From NCBI GenBank assembly GCA_905202255.1, contig CAJKRH010000003.1, forward strand, positions 1-64,000: 64,000 nt of DNA, read 5' to 3'. The notes beneath the pieces are model-generated. The model ran no database searches, was not told the origin of the DNA, and saw nothing but the letters and a program-made list of their open reading frames with translations. The position numbers and the translations under genes are program-made. Positions 51,901 to 60,628 of this stretch are shown piece by piece. The stretch's first letter is position 1, and every line of letters starts with the position of its first letter. Origin of the DNA: an uncultured Ruminococcus sp. (lineage in GTDB: Bacteria; Bacillota; Clostridia; Oscillospirales; CAG-272).

Positions 51901-52220
51901 TGGTGTATATTGCCGATGATGGCGAAGTTGTTTGCGACCACCTTTCGCCCAAAGCAATGCTGGACAAGCTCCGCTATTTGTGCAAAGGTAAAGCCACGCC
52001 GATTCCGGAACTGTACCGTCGGTTCAATAAGGAAACGAAAGACGGACGCAATATGCAAGCAACCTCCGCATTGCTTGGAGATGCGATTGCATCCATTATC
52101 GAAACCAAAGAAGAAAGCGAGATTGATACATTCCTTGGCGGTGGTCAGATGAGCTTTTTGTCAAACGAAATCAAGGGGCTGGATGATTTTGAACTGATCT
52201 GCTTCTTGGTCGTAAAATAA
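48993..52220 (+). CDS. SNF2-type helicase with degenerate PLD-like N-terminus
   Basis: A 1075-residue protein. Residues 1-190 have the layout of a phospholipase-D-like nuclease domain (SGSKISIAAACFSIYAF, then LRFIFTSPTF), but where HxK and the SSNFT-like motif are expected it reads SIQGQLVVDD and INGFTTVELG, so the catalytic His/Lys seem lost. The helicase core follows: motif I ADSVGLGKTF, Ia VLVLCPKKL, II VIDESHNFRN, III MLSATPVNN, then motifs V-VI ISEGQNLQDCDYLINYD and IIQRFGRIDRIGS. It should translocate on DNA. In this type III operon it may remodel DNA or sense phage intermediates (inference). Confidence 0.88.
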   Translation: MELIDNINKTLKDDLADSIHSGSKISIAAACFSIYAFQALKDQLTQIDELRFIFTSPTFIAEKAKKERREFYIPRLTRERSLYGTEFEIRLRNELTQKAIAKECADWIRAKVTFKSNISDKSIQGQLVVDDAGYTPINGFTTVELGCEKGNAMNTTIVKDASLAKTLLAGFNDIWSDSKLLQNVTDEIIDSISTAYNENSPEFIYFVTLYNIFNEFLEDISEDVLPNEATGFKESKIWGMLYNFQRDAALAIINKLEKFNGCILADSVGLGKTFTALAVIKYYENRNKSVLVLCPKKLANNWNTYKDNYVNNPIAADRLRYDVLYHTDLSRNHGSSNGLDLDRLNWGNYDLVVIDESHNFRNGGKSGGDSEKENRYLRLLNKVIRTGVKTKVLMLSATPVNNRFNDLKNQLALAYEGNSNLINEKLNTKSTIEEIFRQAQRAFNTWSKQDPRSRTTESLLKMLDFDFFEVLDSVTIARSRKHIEKYYDTADIGSFPERLKPISLYPPLTDLRSAINYNEIFEQLMLLNLAIYTPSHYILDSKKSKYADLFDDEKVNVGFTQANREQGIRRLMAINLMKRMESSVASFRLTLSRIDNLLKTTISTIDSFNQYSDTNVNLEDISQLNDFDLDDQNDDELFSFGKKVKINLSDMDYTSWRRDLAKDKETIELLTVMVADITPEHDSKLQELFRVLSNKIEHPINDNNRKVIIFTAFSDTAEYLYENVSRFVLQNYHLNTAMVTGSVDGRSTVPRLHCDMNTVLTCFSPISKDKELLMPGDTTEIDVLIATDCISEGQNLQDCDYLINYDIHWNPVRIIQRFGRIDRIGSRNKVIQLVNFWPNVTLDEYIDLKARVETRMKIVDMTATGDDNILQEEKSDLEYRKAQLKRLQEEVVDIEEMSSGISIMDLGLNEFRLDLLEYVKANPNLDKTPFGLHAVAASNDECPPGVVFVLKNRSNSINIDHQNRLHPFYMVYIADDGEVVCDHLSPKAMLDKLRYLCKGKATPIPELYRRFNKETKDGRNMQATSALLGDAIASIIETKEESEIDTFLGGGQMSFLSNEIKGLDDFELICFLVVK

Positions 52221-52239
52221 AATCAAAGGAGGCATGGAT

Positions 52240-52845
52240 ATGCTTGGATTCCCACAGAAAACAGAATTACGAAAACCACTACATAAAAAAGTGATTTTTG
52301 AAAAGCTTCAACTGAACACCTTACAGCAAGATCGTGTGGATGCAGACATTTCACGCCTCTATTTTGTCAATGAGATCTCGCCTTACAGCGTAGGGATTAC
52401 AGATGGAGAAGCCGTCAAGGCGTTTTATGTGATCCTGGTCTGCCTCAAGCGGAAGGATTATGACGATAAAACGATCTCGATGCTCTTTCGCTTGATCGAC
52501 AACAAAATGATTCTCGTTCTGCAATATGAAACCGAAAGCCGGGTGGCGATCTTTCATGGGAAACTCATTCAAACGGATTGGAAGCCAACAGACGCATTTT
52601 CCTTCTCCCTGCAAGGGCTGAACCTTGATTCAGTATGGAACAACCTAATCATTCAAATCGGGGATATTCACCCTGAAAGCGGACGCTCCATTGAAGAACA
52701 GATTGCACTTGACGAACAACGAAAAAAGATAGAAAAGGAAATTGCGTCTCTCGAAAAAATGGCACGAGCGGAAAAACAGCCGAAAAAGAAGTTTGAACTG
52801 GTGCAACGGATTAGAGCTTTAAAAGAAAATCAAAATTCACCATAA
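52240..52845 (+). CDS. DUF4391-family protein
   Basis: A 201-residue protein. The start MLGFPQKTELRKPLHKKVIF and ISRLYFVNEISPYSVGI, IYVILVCLKRK-like FYVILVCLKRKDYD, and RVAIFHGKLIQTDW fit DUF4391, found with type III restriction and helicase genes. The C-terminal 50 residues are a charged coiled coil (DEQRKKIEKEIASLEKMAR). ATG 52240 is preferred to 52234 because GGAGG is seven bases from it and only one from the other. Role unknown; an adaptor between helicase and Mod/Res is possible. Confidence 0.75.
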   Translation: MLGFPQKTELRKPLHKKVIFEKLQLNTLQQDRVDADISRLYFVNEISPYSVGITDGEAVKAFYVILVCLKRKDYDDKTISMLFRLIDNKMILVLQYETESRVAIFHGKLIQTDWKPTDAFSFSLQGLNLDSVWNNLIIQIGDIHPESGRSIEEQIALDEQRKKIEKEIASLEKMARAEKQPKKKFELVQRIRALKENQNSP

Positions 52846-52858
52846 GGAGGTTGTCGTT

Positions 52859-53377
52859 ATGTTTCTATATAAATTGCTACTCACTCTAAACGCAACATCA
52901 TGGATGGCGATCATATATGTAATAAAAGAAGGTTGGACAATTGGGAAAGTGCCAAATCATTTGTTTGGAATACTGCTTTTGATAATTCCGATCTTTCTGT
53001 CATGGATTTCGCTTATTATGACTCGTTTTTTAGGAATTGAATCTTTAGTTGGTAATTGCAAAGAGTTTAGCCTTGCAGATGGGGAGTTTCTACCGATATA
53101 TTTGGGGTATTTCTTTGTTTCCGTGGGAGTTTCTGACCTCTTTACAATGGCAGTGGTATACCTCATAGTATTTGTCTTTACCTTTTTATCACAAACACAA
53201 TACTATAATCCCATATATCTGCTTTTTGGCTATCATTACTACCACGTCACGACTGAAAATGGTACAAGTATTTTTATTATCAGAAAAGGTCCAGTTATTC
53301 GAAATTCCGCAGAGCTAAGATTCGATCATTTGCATCGTTTGAACAATACAACTTTTATTGAGAGGAAGACAAAATGA
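52859..53377 (+). CDS. Four-span membrane protein, KwaA-like
   Basis: A 172-residue membrane protein with spans at about 5-25, 34-55, 80-98 and 102-118, then a soluble tail (NPIYLLFGYHYYHVTTENGT, FIIRKGPVI). AAGGAGG precedes the ATG, and the next gene overlaps by ATGA. Size, topology, the NP..LLFGYxYY motif and pairing with a DUF4868-like gene resemble KwaA, the membrane component of Kiwa anti-phage defence. Identity is by eye and context; an unrelated membrane effector remains possible. Confidence 0.6.
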   Translation: MFLYKLLLTLNATSWMAIIYVIKEGWTIGKVPNHLFGILLLIIPIFLSWISLIMTRFLGIESLVGNCKEFSLADGEFLPIYLGYFFVSVGVSDLFTMAVVYLIVFVFTFLSQTQYYNPIYLLFGYHYYHVTTENGTSIFIIRKGPVIRNSAELRFDHLHRLNNTTFIERKTK

Positions 53378-54219
53378 GTAATATATGTGTAAAATTAAAG
53401 CAACGTGAAAACAGCAAGTATCGACTGATGCTTTCATCAGATGAAACTATCTTTCCGGTATTTGATCCGGAAAGTGCTTCAACATCACCATACACTCCGG
53501 GAGCAACGCTTGAAGATGATGATTGGTTTTGCATTCAGAATGTTCGGGATACTGAATATAGCATAGATTTGCTTTCTGAAACCTTTACCACCGTAGACTT
53601 GGCTTTACTCACTCATGCAGAATTTGAAAGGATAGATTACCTGTTTGCATTTGATGATAGATTCATCTTCTTTCAGAATATATCCAAGTCAAATTTGATT
53701 GCACAAAAAAGAATTTTCCGCTTTGGAGAAGAATTCAAATACAGAACCAACTGCTCGGAAATTGTTATCAGAGAAATTCCGGATGCAATTTATGATAAAA
53801 CCACCGACAGCCTATATTTCCGTAAACTCGAATCTATCACCAGTATATTCAGGGGGATAGATATGCTTTATCGCGAAGCCACGCAAGAAGAAACAGATTC
53901 TTTTCTTGCAAATGATTTTATCAACTTAAAGGATGACTATTCCGGCAGCAAAGTAAAAACCGCCAACAGAAAAAGGATTGCTCTTGCAGCAAAAACCCTG
54001 TCGGAGCTTGGAGAAACCGATCGAAAGAACATCTTTGCCTACATAGGCGAATACTGTCCCGAATTGAAAGTTTCAGAAAATGCTTTTGAAGTTGGTTCTG
54101 AAAATGAATTGAAAATGCTGCTGTATGGTATCGAGCAGAGGTTTTATACTACTCCGGTTGGTGGAGAGAAACGCCTTGCCAATTCGGTTATTACATTGAA
54201 TCAAGGAGGACAAGCATAA
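53374..54219 (+). CDS. DUF4868-like protein, KwaB-like
   Basis: A 281-residue soluble protein without catalytic motifs. Its centre reads DYLFAFDDRFIFFQNISKSNL, followed by helical regions NRKRIALAAKTLSELG, and a C-terminal ELKMLLYGIEQRFYTTPVGGE with RLANSVITL. This order (sensor-like beta strand, two helical blocks, small C-terminal strand region) is what I recall of DUF4868, the KwaB domain. It overlaps both neighbours: ATGA with the membrane protein and TAATG with mod. In Kiwa, KwaB binds DNA and works with membrane KwaA. Confidence 0.6.
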   Translation: MSNICVKLKQRENSKYRLMLSSDETIFPVFDPESASTSPYTPGATLEDDDWFCIQNVRDTEYSIDLLSETFTTVDLALLTHAEFERIDYLFAFDDRFIFFQNISKSNLIAQKRIFRFGEEFKYRTNCSEIVIREIPDAIYDKTTDSLYFRKLESITSIFRGIDMLYREATQEETDSFLANDFINLKDDYSGSKVKTANRKRIALAAKTLSELGETDRKNIFAYIGEYCPELKVSENAFEVGSENELKMLLYGIEQRFYTTPVGGEKRLANSVITLNQGGQA

Positions 54220-56201
54220 TGGATAAACTGAAAATGCAAACGGCGAACAAAGCCGATGAGAACTACAGAAAGCTGGCGGAGATGTTCCCGAACGCCGTGA
54301 CGGAGACGATTGACGAGAACGGCGAGGTTGTTCGTGCCATTGACAAGGATGTGCTGATGCAGGAAATCAACACAAAGGTCGTTGACGGAAAAGAGGAACG
54401 CTATCAGTTCACCTGGCCGGACAAGAAGAAATCTGTCCTGCTGGCGAACGCTCCCATTTCCAAAACGCTGCGTCCAGTTCGTGATGATGAAACAAAACCC
54501 ACCGGTGCGGACAGTGAGGGAAAACCTTATTGTAGCACTGGCAGCGTGGACTTTGATACCACCGAAAACCTCTATATCGAGGGTGATAACCTTGAAGTGC
54601 TGAAGCTCCTGCAGGAAACCTATCTCGGCAAAATCAAGATGATTTACATAGACCCGCCGTACAATACGGGAAATGACTTTGTGTATGAGGATGATTTTGC
54701 CCAAAGCACTGATGAGTACCTTGCAAATAGCGGACAGTTTGACGAGTACGGCAACCGTATGGTGCAGAACACCGAGAGCAACGGTCGTTTCCATACGGAC
54801 TGGCTTAATATGATGTACACCCGTTTGCGAATTGCTAAAGATTTGCTTGCAGATGATGGTGTTATTTTCATATCGATTGATGATAACGAGATTGCTAATC
54901 TCAGCAAAATGTGCGATGAAATATTTGGTAGTGATAACGCCATAGCTGTGTTTCCAAGACTTGCGACAAAGAGTGGTAAGACCCCTCTAACATTTATGGT
55001 GAGTCACGATTATGTTCTTTGCTATACGAAATCCAGGCATGATATTTTTGTCGGACAAGCATTTGAGGACGATAGTTATAAATACTCCGATGAATACGAG
55101 GCGGAAAGAGGAAGGTATAATCTCAAGCAACCTCTGGATTGTAATTCGATAAGTTACTCAGCTTCTCTTGACTATCCAATTACACATGAAGGAGTCACTT
55201 ATTATCCGGGTAGTGATTATAACAAATATCTTGAGAGACAAAGCGGTAAACATCTACCCAAAGATTACGCATGGCGATGGTCAAAAGAGTTGTTCGAGTT
55301 TGGCTTGAAAAACGGATGGATTGTTTTTCAAAACGGGCGAATCTATACAAAGGGGTATCTTAACGCTGCGATTGAAAAACAGCCGAACGGGTCTTATGCT
55401 GTCGTAAAGAGAGAAAAAACACGAAAAATGTCTACCATTGATTTTATATCAAACGATTATTCTAACGACATTGCCAAGAAGCAACTTGCTTCTCATAAAA
55501 TTTCTGCTCGATTTGATTTTCCAAAACCAGTGGATTTAATTAAGGCATTGTTGGCTACGCACTATGATAAAGATGCTTTGGTTGTAGATTTTTTCAGCGG
55601 ATCTGCTACTACCGCCGAAGCTGTTTTTAAGCAGAACATAACAGATGGTGGCAATCGAAGGTTTATTCTTGTCCAGTTGCCCGAGGAAACACAAGATAGT
55701 ACATACAAAAACATCTGTGAAATCGGCAAGGAACGCATCCGTCGTGCCGGTAAGAAAATCAAAGAAGAAGCGGGACTTACTGCACAAAACCTCGACATCG
55801 GTTTCCGTGTTCTGAAGTGCGATACCTCCAACATGAAAGATGTGTATTACAATCCCGACGATTATGAAATCGGTATGTTCGATCAGCTGACTGACAACAT
55901 AAAGGAAGACAGAACTCCCGAAGATTTGCTTTTCCAGGTTATGCTCGATCTTGGCGTTCTTCTGTCAAGCAAAATTGAGGAAACCACCATTGCCGGTAAG
56001 AAGGTGTTCAATGTGGAGGGTAACTACCTGATCGCCTGCTTTGATGACAATGTAACCGACGAAGTCATTACGGCAATTGCAAAACAAGAACCGTACTACT
56101 TTGTCATGCGCGATAGCTCCATGGCTTCCGACAGCGTGGCAACCAACTTCGATCAGATTTTCGCTACCTATAGTCCGACCACGATAAGGAAGGTGCTATG
56201 A
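54219..56201 (+). CDS. mod: Type III restriction-modification methyltransferase (Mod)
   Basis: A 660-residue N6-adenine methyltransferase. Motif IV KMIYIDPPYNTGNDF is at about 142-156 and motif I VDFFSGSATTAEAVF at about 450-465, the beta-class order (IV before I). The central 230-440 is the target-recognition region (variable, with KSRHDIFVGQAF and WRWSKELFEFG). LADDGVIFISIDDNE is a further conserved block. It sets the recognition sequence for both modification and restriction. No simple repeats suggesting phase variation were seen. AAGGAGG precedes the start, which overlaps the previous stop. Confidence 0.95.
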   Translation: MDKLKMQTANKADENYRKLAEMFPNAVTETIDENGEVVRAIDKDVLMQEINTKVVDGKEERYQFTWPDKKKSVLLANAPISKTLRPVRDDETKPTGADSEGKPYCSTGSVDFDTTENLYIEGDNLEVLKLLQETYLGKIKMIYIDPPYNTGNDFVYEDDFAQSTDEYLANSGQFDEYGNRMVQNTESNGRFHTDWLNMMYTRLRIAKDLLADDGVIFISIDDNEIANLSKMCDEIFGSDNAIAVFPRLATKSGKTPLTFMVSHDYVLCYTKSRHDIFVGQAFEDDSYKYSDEYEAERGRYNLKQPLDCNSISYSASLDYPITHEGVTYYPGSDYNKYLERQSGKHLPKDYAWRWSKELFEFGLKNGWIVFQNGRIYTKGYLNAAIEKQPNGSYAVVKREKTRKMSTIDFISNDYSNDIAKKQLASHKISARFDFPKPVDLIKALLATHYDKDALVVDFFSGSATTAEAVFKQNITDGGNRRFILVQLPEETQDSTYKNICEIGKERIRRAGKKIKEEAGLTAQNLDIGFRVLKCDTSNMKDVYYNPDDYEIGMFDQLTDNIKEDRTPEDLLFQVMLDLGVLLSSKIEETTIAGKKVFNVEGNYLIACFDDNVTDEVITAIAKQEPYYFVMRDSSMASDSVATNFDQIFATYSPTTIRKVL

Positions 56202-56202
56202 G

Positions 56203-57501
56203 TTGAAGCAAATAACAGAAATAACACGAAGAGATATCTTCGCTTTGTTTCAATATGGCATGGATATAGACGAATTGTGGGAAACCAAACGAGTACGCTA
56301 TGGCTATTATGGCAACCTAAGCGAGATTGATTTTCTCAAACGGATTTATGACCTCAAAGAACTTCCGAGTTATGATAATCGTTTTGAAGATGCCGAGGGC
56401 GACATATGGCAGCACACGATAAATAACGACGATTATGAAAATGGTTGGATTTTTGAGGACGATAGATTTGAACTCTTGAATGGCGACGATGAAGTTCTGC
56501 TGAAGTTCTTATGTGCTGTTTTTCATCCTGCGGTTAGGTATGAAAAAGGTTATTGGAAAGAAATTCTTGATGCAGTAAACGGACTGCTTCACAACGACGG
56601 CTATGAGCTTTATCCGGAAAGCAAAATATCCGGACGAGATGTGTATGGTTGGCGTAAATACGACCAGGAGGAAAGTTCTTTGTTTGTCCCTTTCTCACAA
56701 AGGCACGAAAAGGCAATAAAGGCAAAAGAGCTTAAACTCTCGTTGAGTATGAAAATCCGAAACCAAATTTACAAACTTATCGAAAGATACTCAACCGTAT
56801 ATCGTGAAACCGATGATACTGGATGGAACTATGATATTACTACGAGTGAATGTATCTTTAGAGATATTTCACAGTTCTATAAGCCGAAGTGCTTTGACGC
56901 AAGCAATAATTATGTTGAAACCTCGGATATGGAGCAATTTATTCTGCATAATTCACCATTCTGCGTTCTTGATGTGATTGAGTTGTGCGAAAAGTACAAT
57001 GCCGAAAGTGATTATTCGTCTCAGATGAATACACTTTTTAAGTTAAATTCGGTTGGATACAGATTAGAACAAGGGAGAGTTGTAAGTACCTTCGAAGTCC
57101 CTATTGACAAAAAGGTTGTATCGGATATTTCCGAACAAGGTTTGAAGGAACTTATAGAAGAAGCAGATAACTATTATCGAGCAGGCAATAAACAGATTGC
57201 AGTAGAGAAAATATGGGATGCTTTTGAGAGACTGAAAACCTTTTATTCTCCGGCACTTAATAAGGCATCATCTGCGAACAAAATAATTGATGATATGAGT
57301 TCTTCAGACCCTCACTATAAGGCTATGTATGAAGACGAGTTCAAGGCACTAACGAACATTGGCAATGGGTTCAGAATTCGCCATCACGAAACGACCAAGG
57401 TTGATATTACGGACAATCGACAATACGACTATTTTTACAAGCGTTGTCTTGCCTTGATTTCTGTCGCTATCCTATACTTGGAAGGAGGAAGTCACAAATG
57501 A
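56203..57501 (+). CDS. AbiJ-NTD4-like protein with HEPN-like C-terminus
   Basis: A 432-residue protein starting at a TTG two bases after the mod stop, with AAGGAAGG upstream. The first 150 residues (ITEITRRDIFALFQYG, LSEIDFLKRIYDLKELPSYD, EGDIWQHTINNDDY) match my recollection of the AbiJ_NTD4 domain. The last 120 residues are helical (GNKQIAVEKIWDAFERLKTF, FRIRHHETTK, YKRCLALISVAILYLEGG) and HEPN-like; HEPN RNases usually have R-x4-6-H, here RIRHH. An abortive-infection RNA-cleaving role is inferred. It sits between mod and res and overlaps res by ATGA. Confidence 0.7.
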   Translation: MKQITEITRRDIFALFQYGMDIDELWETKRVRYGYYGNLSEIDFLKRIYDLKELPSYDNRFEDAEGDIWQHTINNDDYENGWIFEDDRFELLNGDDEVLLKFLCAVFHPAVRYEKGYWKEILDAVNGLLHNDGYELYPESKISGRDVYGWRKYDQEESSLFVPFSQRHEKAIKAKELKLSLSMKIRNQIYKLIERYSTVYRETDDTGWNYDITTSECIFRDISQFYKPKCFDASNNYVETSDMEQFILHNSPFCVLDVIELCEKYNAESDYSSQMNTLFKLNSVGYRLEQGRVVSTFEVPIDKKVVSDISEQGLKELIEEADNYYRAGNKQIAVEKIWDAFERLKTFYSPALNKASSANKIIDDMSSSDPHYKAMYEDEFKALTNIGNGFRIRHHETTKVDITDNRQYDYFYKRCLALISVAILYLEGGSHK

Positions 57502-60500
57502 AATTCAAATTCAAGATACAGGGGTACCAAACCGATGCGGTAGACGCAGTGGTGAAAGTATTTGGCGGACAACCGTTTCAGGAAAGAACAAATTTCCGTC
57601 GGGATGTCGGCAAACTGTCGGCTCCGCAGCAAATTGCTTTGGAAATCGATGAGGACGGCGAAGCGCTTAACAGCGAGGTCGGCTATAAAAACGCCGCCGT
57701 GGAACTTTCCGACGATCAACTGCTTCGCAATATCAATGAGATTCAGTCACAGAACAATATTAAACTTTCTTCCGCTTTAACCAGCGGAAGCAACTGCGGA
57801 AGATGCAGTCTTGATATTGAAATGGAAACCGGCACGGGCAAAACCTATGTCTACATCAAGACGATGTTTGAGCTGAACAAGCGGTATGGCTGGAGCAAGT
57901 TCATTGTGGTCGTACCGTCAATCGCAATCCGTGAAGGCGTCAAAAAGTCGTTTGAAATCACCGAAGATCACTTCATGGAGAACTACGGCAAGAAAGCAAG
58001 ATACTTTATCTACAACAGCTCAAATCTGGAGCAGCTCGATACTTTTTCTTCAAGCTCCGGCATCAATGTCATGATCATCAATACACAGGCATTTGCCGCT
58101 TCACTGAAAGAGGACGGTAAGAGCAAGGAGGCGAAGATAATTTTCTCTCCGCGCGATACCTTTGGCTCCCGCAAGCCGATTGATGTTATTGCAGCTAACC
58201 ATCCGATTCTCATTATGGATGAGCCGCAGAAAATGGGCGGCGAAGTGACGCAGAATGCACTCAAGAACTTTCATCCGCTGTTCACGATCAACTATTCTGC
58301 AACGCATAAAACGCAGCACAATCTTGTCTATGTATTGGATGCGTTGGATGCTTTCAACAAACGCCTGGTCAAGAAGATTGAGGTCAAGGGCTTTGAGGTA
58401 AAGAATTTCAGAGGAACAGACCATTATCTCTACTTTGAGAGCATTATTCTTTCCCAAAAGAAGCCTCCTATGGCTCGGATCGAGCTTGAAATCGGCTACA
58501 ACAAATCGGTCAACCGGGAAACCCGTGTTCTCGGTGTCGGCGACGATCTGTTCTACATTTCGCAGGAAATGGGGCAATACAAAGGCTATACCATTTCGGA
58601 AATTGATCCGATTCAGAATACCATAACCTTCACAAACGGTGTTGTTCTGAAAGCCGGCGAGATCGTAGGAGATATTTCAGAACGGGATATGCGCCGAATC
58701 CAGATCAGAGAAACCATTCTTTCACATTTTGAGAAAGAAGAAAAACTCTTTAATATGGGCATCAAGTGCCTCTCATTGTTTTTCATCGATGAAGTATCAA
58801 AATATCGCCAGTACGATGAAAACGGAGACGAGAAACTCGGCGAGTACGGACAGATGTTCGAGCAGGAGTATATCAGCGTCCTCAACGACTATGTAACCTT
58901 GCTCGATACGCCTTATCAACGGTATCTGAAATCGACTTGCTCCGATGTATCCGCCGTACATAAAGGCTACTTCAGCATCGATAAGAAGACCGGCAGAAGC
59001 ATCGACAGCGAGTTGAAGCGCGGCAGTGAATTCTCAGATGATATTTCTGCCTACGATCTGATCCTCAAAAACAAGGAGCGTCTGCTGTCATTTGAAGAAC
59101 CGACACGGTTTATTTTCTCTCATTCCGCATTGCGTGAAGGTTGGGATAATCCGAATGTATTTCAGATCTGCACATTGAAGCATTCAGACAGTCAAACAGC
59201 AAAACGCCAAGAGGTCGGACGAGGGCTTCGCCTTTGCGTCAATCAAACCGGAAGTCGTATGGATTCCGAGACGCTCGGTTCTTCGGTGCAGGATGTAAAT
59301 CTCTTGACGGTTGTGGCAAGCGAAAGCTACCGTGATTTTGTCGGAGCCTTACAGTCAGACATTAAGACGGTTCTTTATGACAGACCGACTACCGCAACAA
59401 GCGAGTATTTCAACGGCAAGTATGTGAAAGTCAACGATGTCCCGACCCTGATCGATAAAAACGCAGCAGATACAATTGAATTCTATCTCATCAGTAACGG
59501 CTATGTAAATATGCAGCGTAAGGTCACGGACAAGTACCGCATGGATGTGCAAATGGGAACAATCGCTCCGCTTCCGGCAGAACTTGAACCTATGAGCGGT
59601 GGGATTCATACATTGATTCAATCGGTATATGATGATACCGTCATTGATGATATGTTCACCGACGGACATGAATCTGCCATTAAAGAAAATCCGCTGAATG
59701 ATAACTGGGCAAAGAAGGAATTCCAAGCCCTTTGGAATCAGATCAACCACAAGTACGCATACACTGTATCTTTTGACAGCAATGAATTGATCGCCAAGGC
59801 AATCGCTCATATTGATGACAAATTATTCGTTTCCGAACTGCAATACACAACTTCTATCGGCAGACAGAAAACAGAAATGAATGAGTATGAGGTCGACAGA
59901 GGTGAATCGTTCGGTTCTGTAAAAACGAGAACGCAGACTCTCAGGCACGCAGAAACCAGTCAGGTCAAGTATGACCTGATCGGTAAAATAGCCGGTGGGA
60001 CGACTCTGACAAGAAAAACCGTGGCGGCAATTCTGAAAGGAATACGCCAGGACAAACTTTATATGTTCAGGAATAACCCGGAGGAATTCATTTCAAAGGT
60101 TATTCGGTTGATCAACGAGCAAAAGGCAACCATGATTGTGGAGCATATCTCCTATAACTCAATCGAAGGCGGATTTGACAGTGGTATTTTTACTGCGGAT
60201 AAGAGCAAACAAGCCTTTGATAAAGCATTCAGAGCCGAAAAGGCGATTCAGGATTATGTTTTCACAGATGGCTCCGCCGAGCAAAGCATCGAACGCAAAT
60301 TCGCACAGGATCTCGATGCTGCCGCAGAAGTCTGCGTATATGCAAAACTGCCGAAGGGCTTCCACATTCCAACTCCTGTTGGCAATTACTCTCCCGACTG
60401 GGCGATTGCTTTCTATGAGGGGACAGTGAAGCACATATTCTTTGTTGCCGAAACAAAGGGAACGATGGAAAGTCTGAATCTCCGTCCAATCGAGCAAGCC

Positions 60501-60611
60501 AAAATTTCTTGCGCAAAGAAACTGTTCAATGAGATGTCCAACAGCCAAGTTCGCTATCATGATGTGGATAGCTATCAGAGTCTGTTAGACATTATGAACT
60601 CAATGGTTTAA
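57498..60611 (+). CDS. res: Type III restriction endonuclease subunit (Res)
   Basis: A 1037-residue SF2 helicase-nuclease. Motif I METGTGKTYVYI lies at about 115, motif II is LIMDEPQKMGG (DEPQ, typical of type III Res), motif VI RQEVGRGLRLC follows HSALREGWDNPNVFQICTL (core REGWDNP). The C-terminal nuclease domain reads NYSPDWAIAF and FFVAETKG, a PD-(D/E)xK site. All parts appear intact. The ATG at 57498 has GGAGG and overlaps the stop of the AbiJ-like gene; an in-frame upstream start at 57444 lies within that gene and has no site. It cuts DNA after translocation when two unmodified sites meet. Confidence 0.95.
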   Translation: MKFKFKIQGYQTDAVDAVVKVFGGQPFQERTNFRRDVGKLSAPQQIALEIDEDGEALNSEVGYKNAAVELSDDQLLRNINEIQSQNNIKLSSALTSGSNCGRCSLDIEMETGTGKTYVYIKTMFELNKRYGWSKFIVVVPSIAIREGVKKSFEITEDHFMENYGKKARYFIYNSSNLEQLDTFSSSSGINVMIINTQAFAASLKEDGKSKEAKIIFSPRDTFGSRKPIDVIAANHPILIMDEPQKMGGEVTQNALKNFHPLFTINYSATHKTQHNLVYVLDALDAFNKRLVKKIEVKGFEVKNFRGTDHYLYFESIILSQKKPPMARIELEIGYNKSVNRETRVLGVGDDLFYISQEMGQYKGYTISEIDPIQNTITFTNGVVLKAGEIVGDISERDMRRIQIRETILSHFEKEEKLFNMGIKCLSLFFIDEVSKYRQYDENGDEKLGEYGQMFEQEYISVLNDYVTLLDTPYQRYLKSTCSDVSAVHKGYFSIDKKTGRSIDSELKRGSEFSDDISAYDLILKNKERLLSFEEPTRFIFSHSALREGWDNPNVFQICTLKHSDSQTAKRQEVGRGLRLCVNQTGSRMDSETLGSSVQDVNLLTVVASESYRDFVGALQSDIKTVLYDRPTTATSEYFNGKYVKVNDVPTLIDKNAADTIEFYLISNGYVNMQRKVTDKYRMDVQMGTIAPLPAELEPMSGGIHTLIQSVYDDTVIDDMFTDGHESAIKENPLNDNWAKKEFQALWNQINHKYAYTVSFDSNELIAKAIAHIDDKLFVSELQYTTSIGRQKTEMNEYEVDRGESFGSVKTRTQTLRHAETSQVKYDLIGKIAGGTTLTRKTVAAILKGIRQDKLYMFRNNPEEFISKVIRLINEQKATMIVEHISYNSIEGGFDSGIFTADKSKQAFDKAFRAEKAIQDYVFTDGSAEQSIERKFAQDLDAAAEVCVYAKLPKGFHIPTPVGNYSPDWAIAFYEGTVKHIFFVAETKGTMESLNLRPIEQAKISCAKKLFNEMSNSQVRYHDVDSYQSLLDIMNSMV

Positions 60612-60628
60612 TTCAATAGCAACTCAAA

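Noticed and set aside
54219..56201. Phase-variable simple repeats in mod
   Set aside because: Many type III mod genes carry them, but no tetranucleotide or longer simple-repeat tract was seen in this one.
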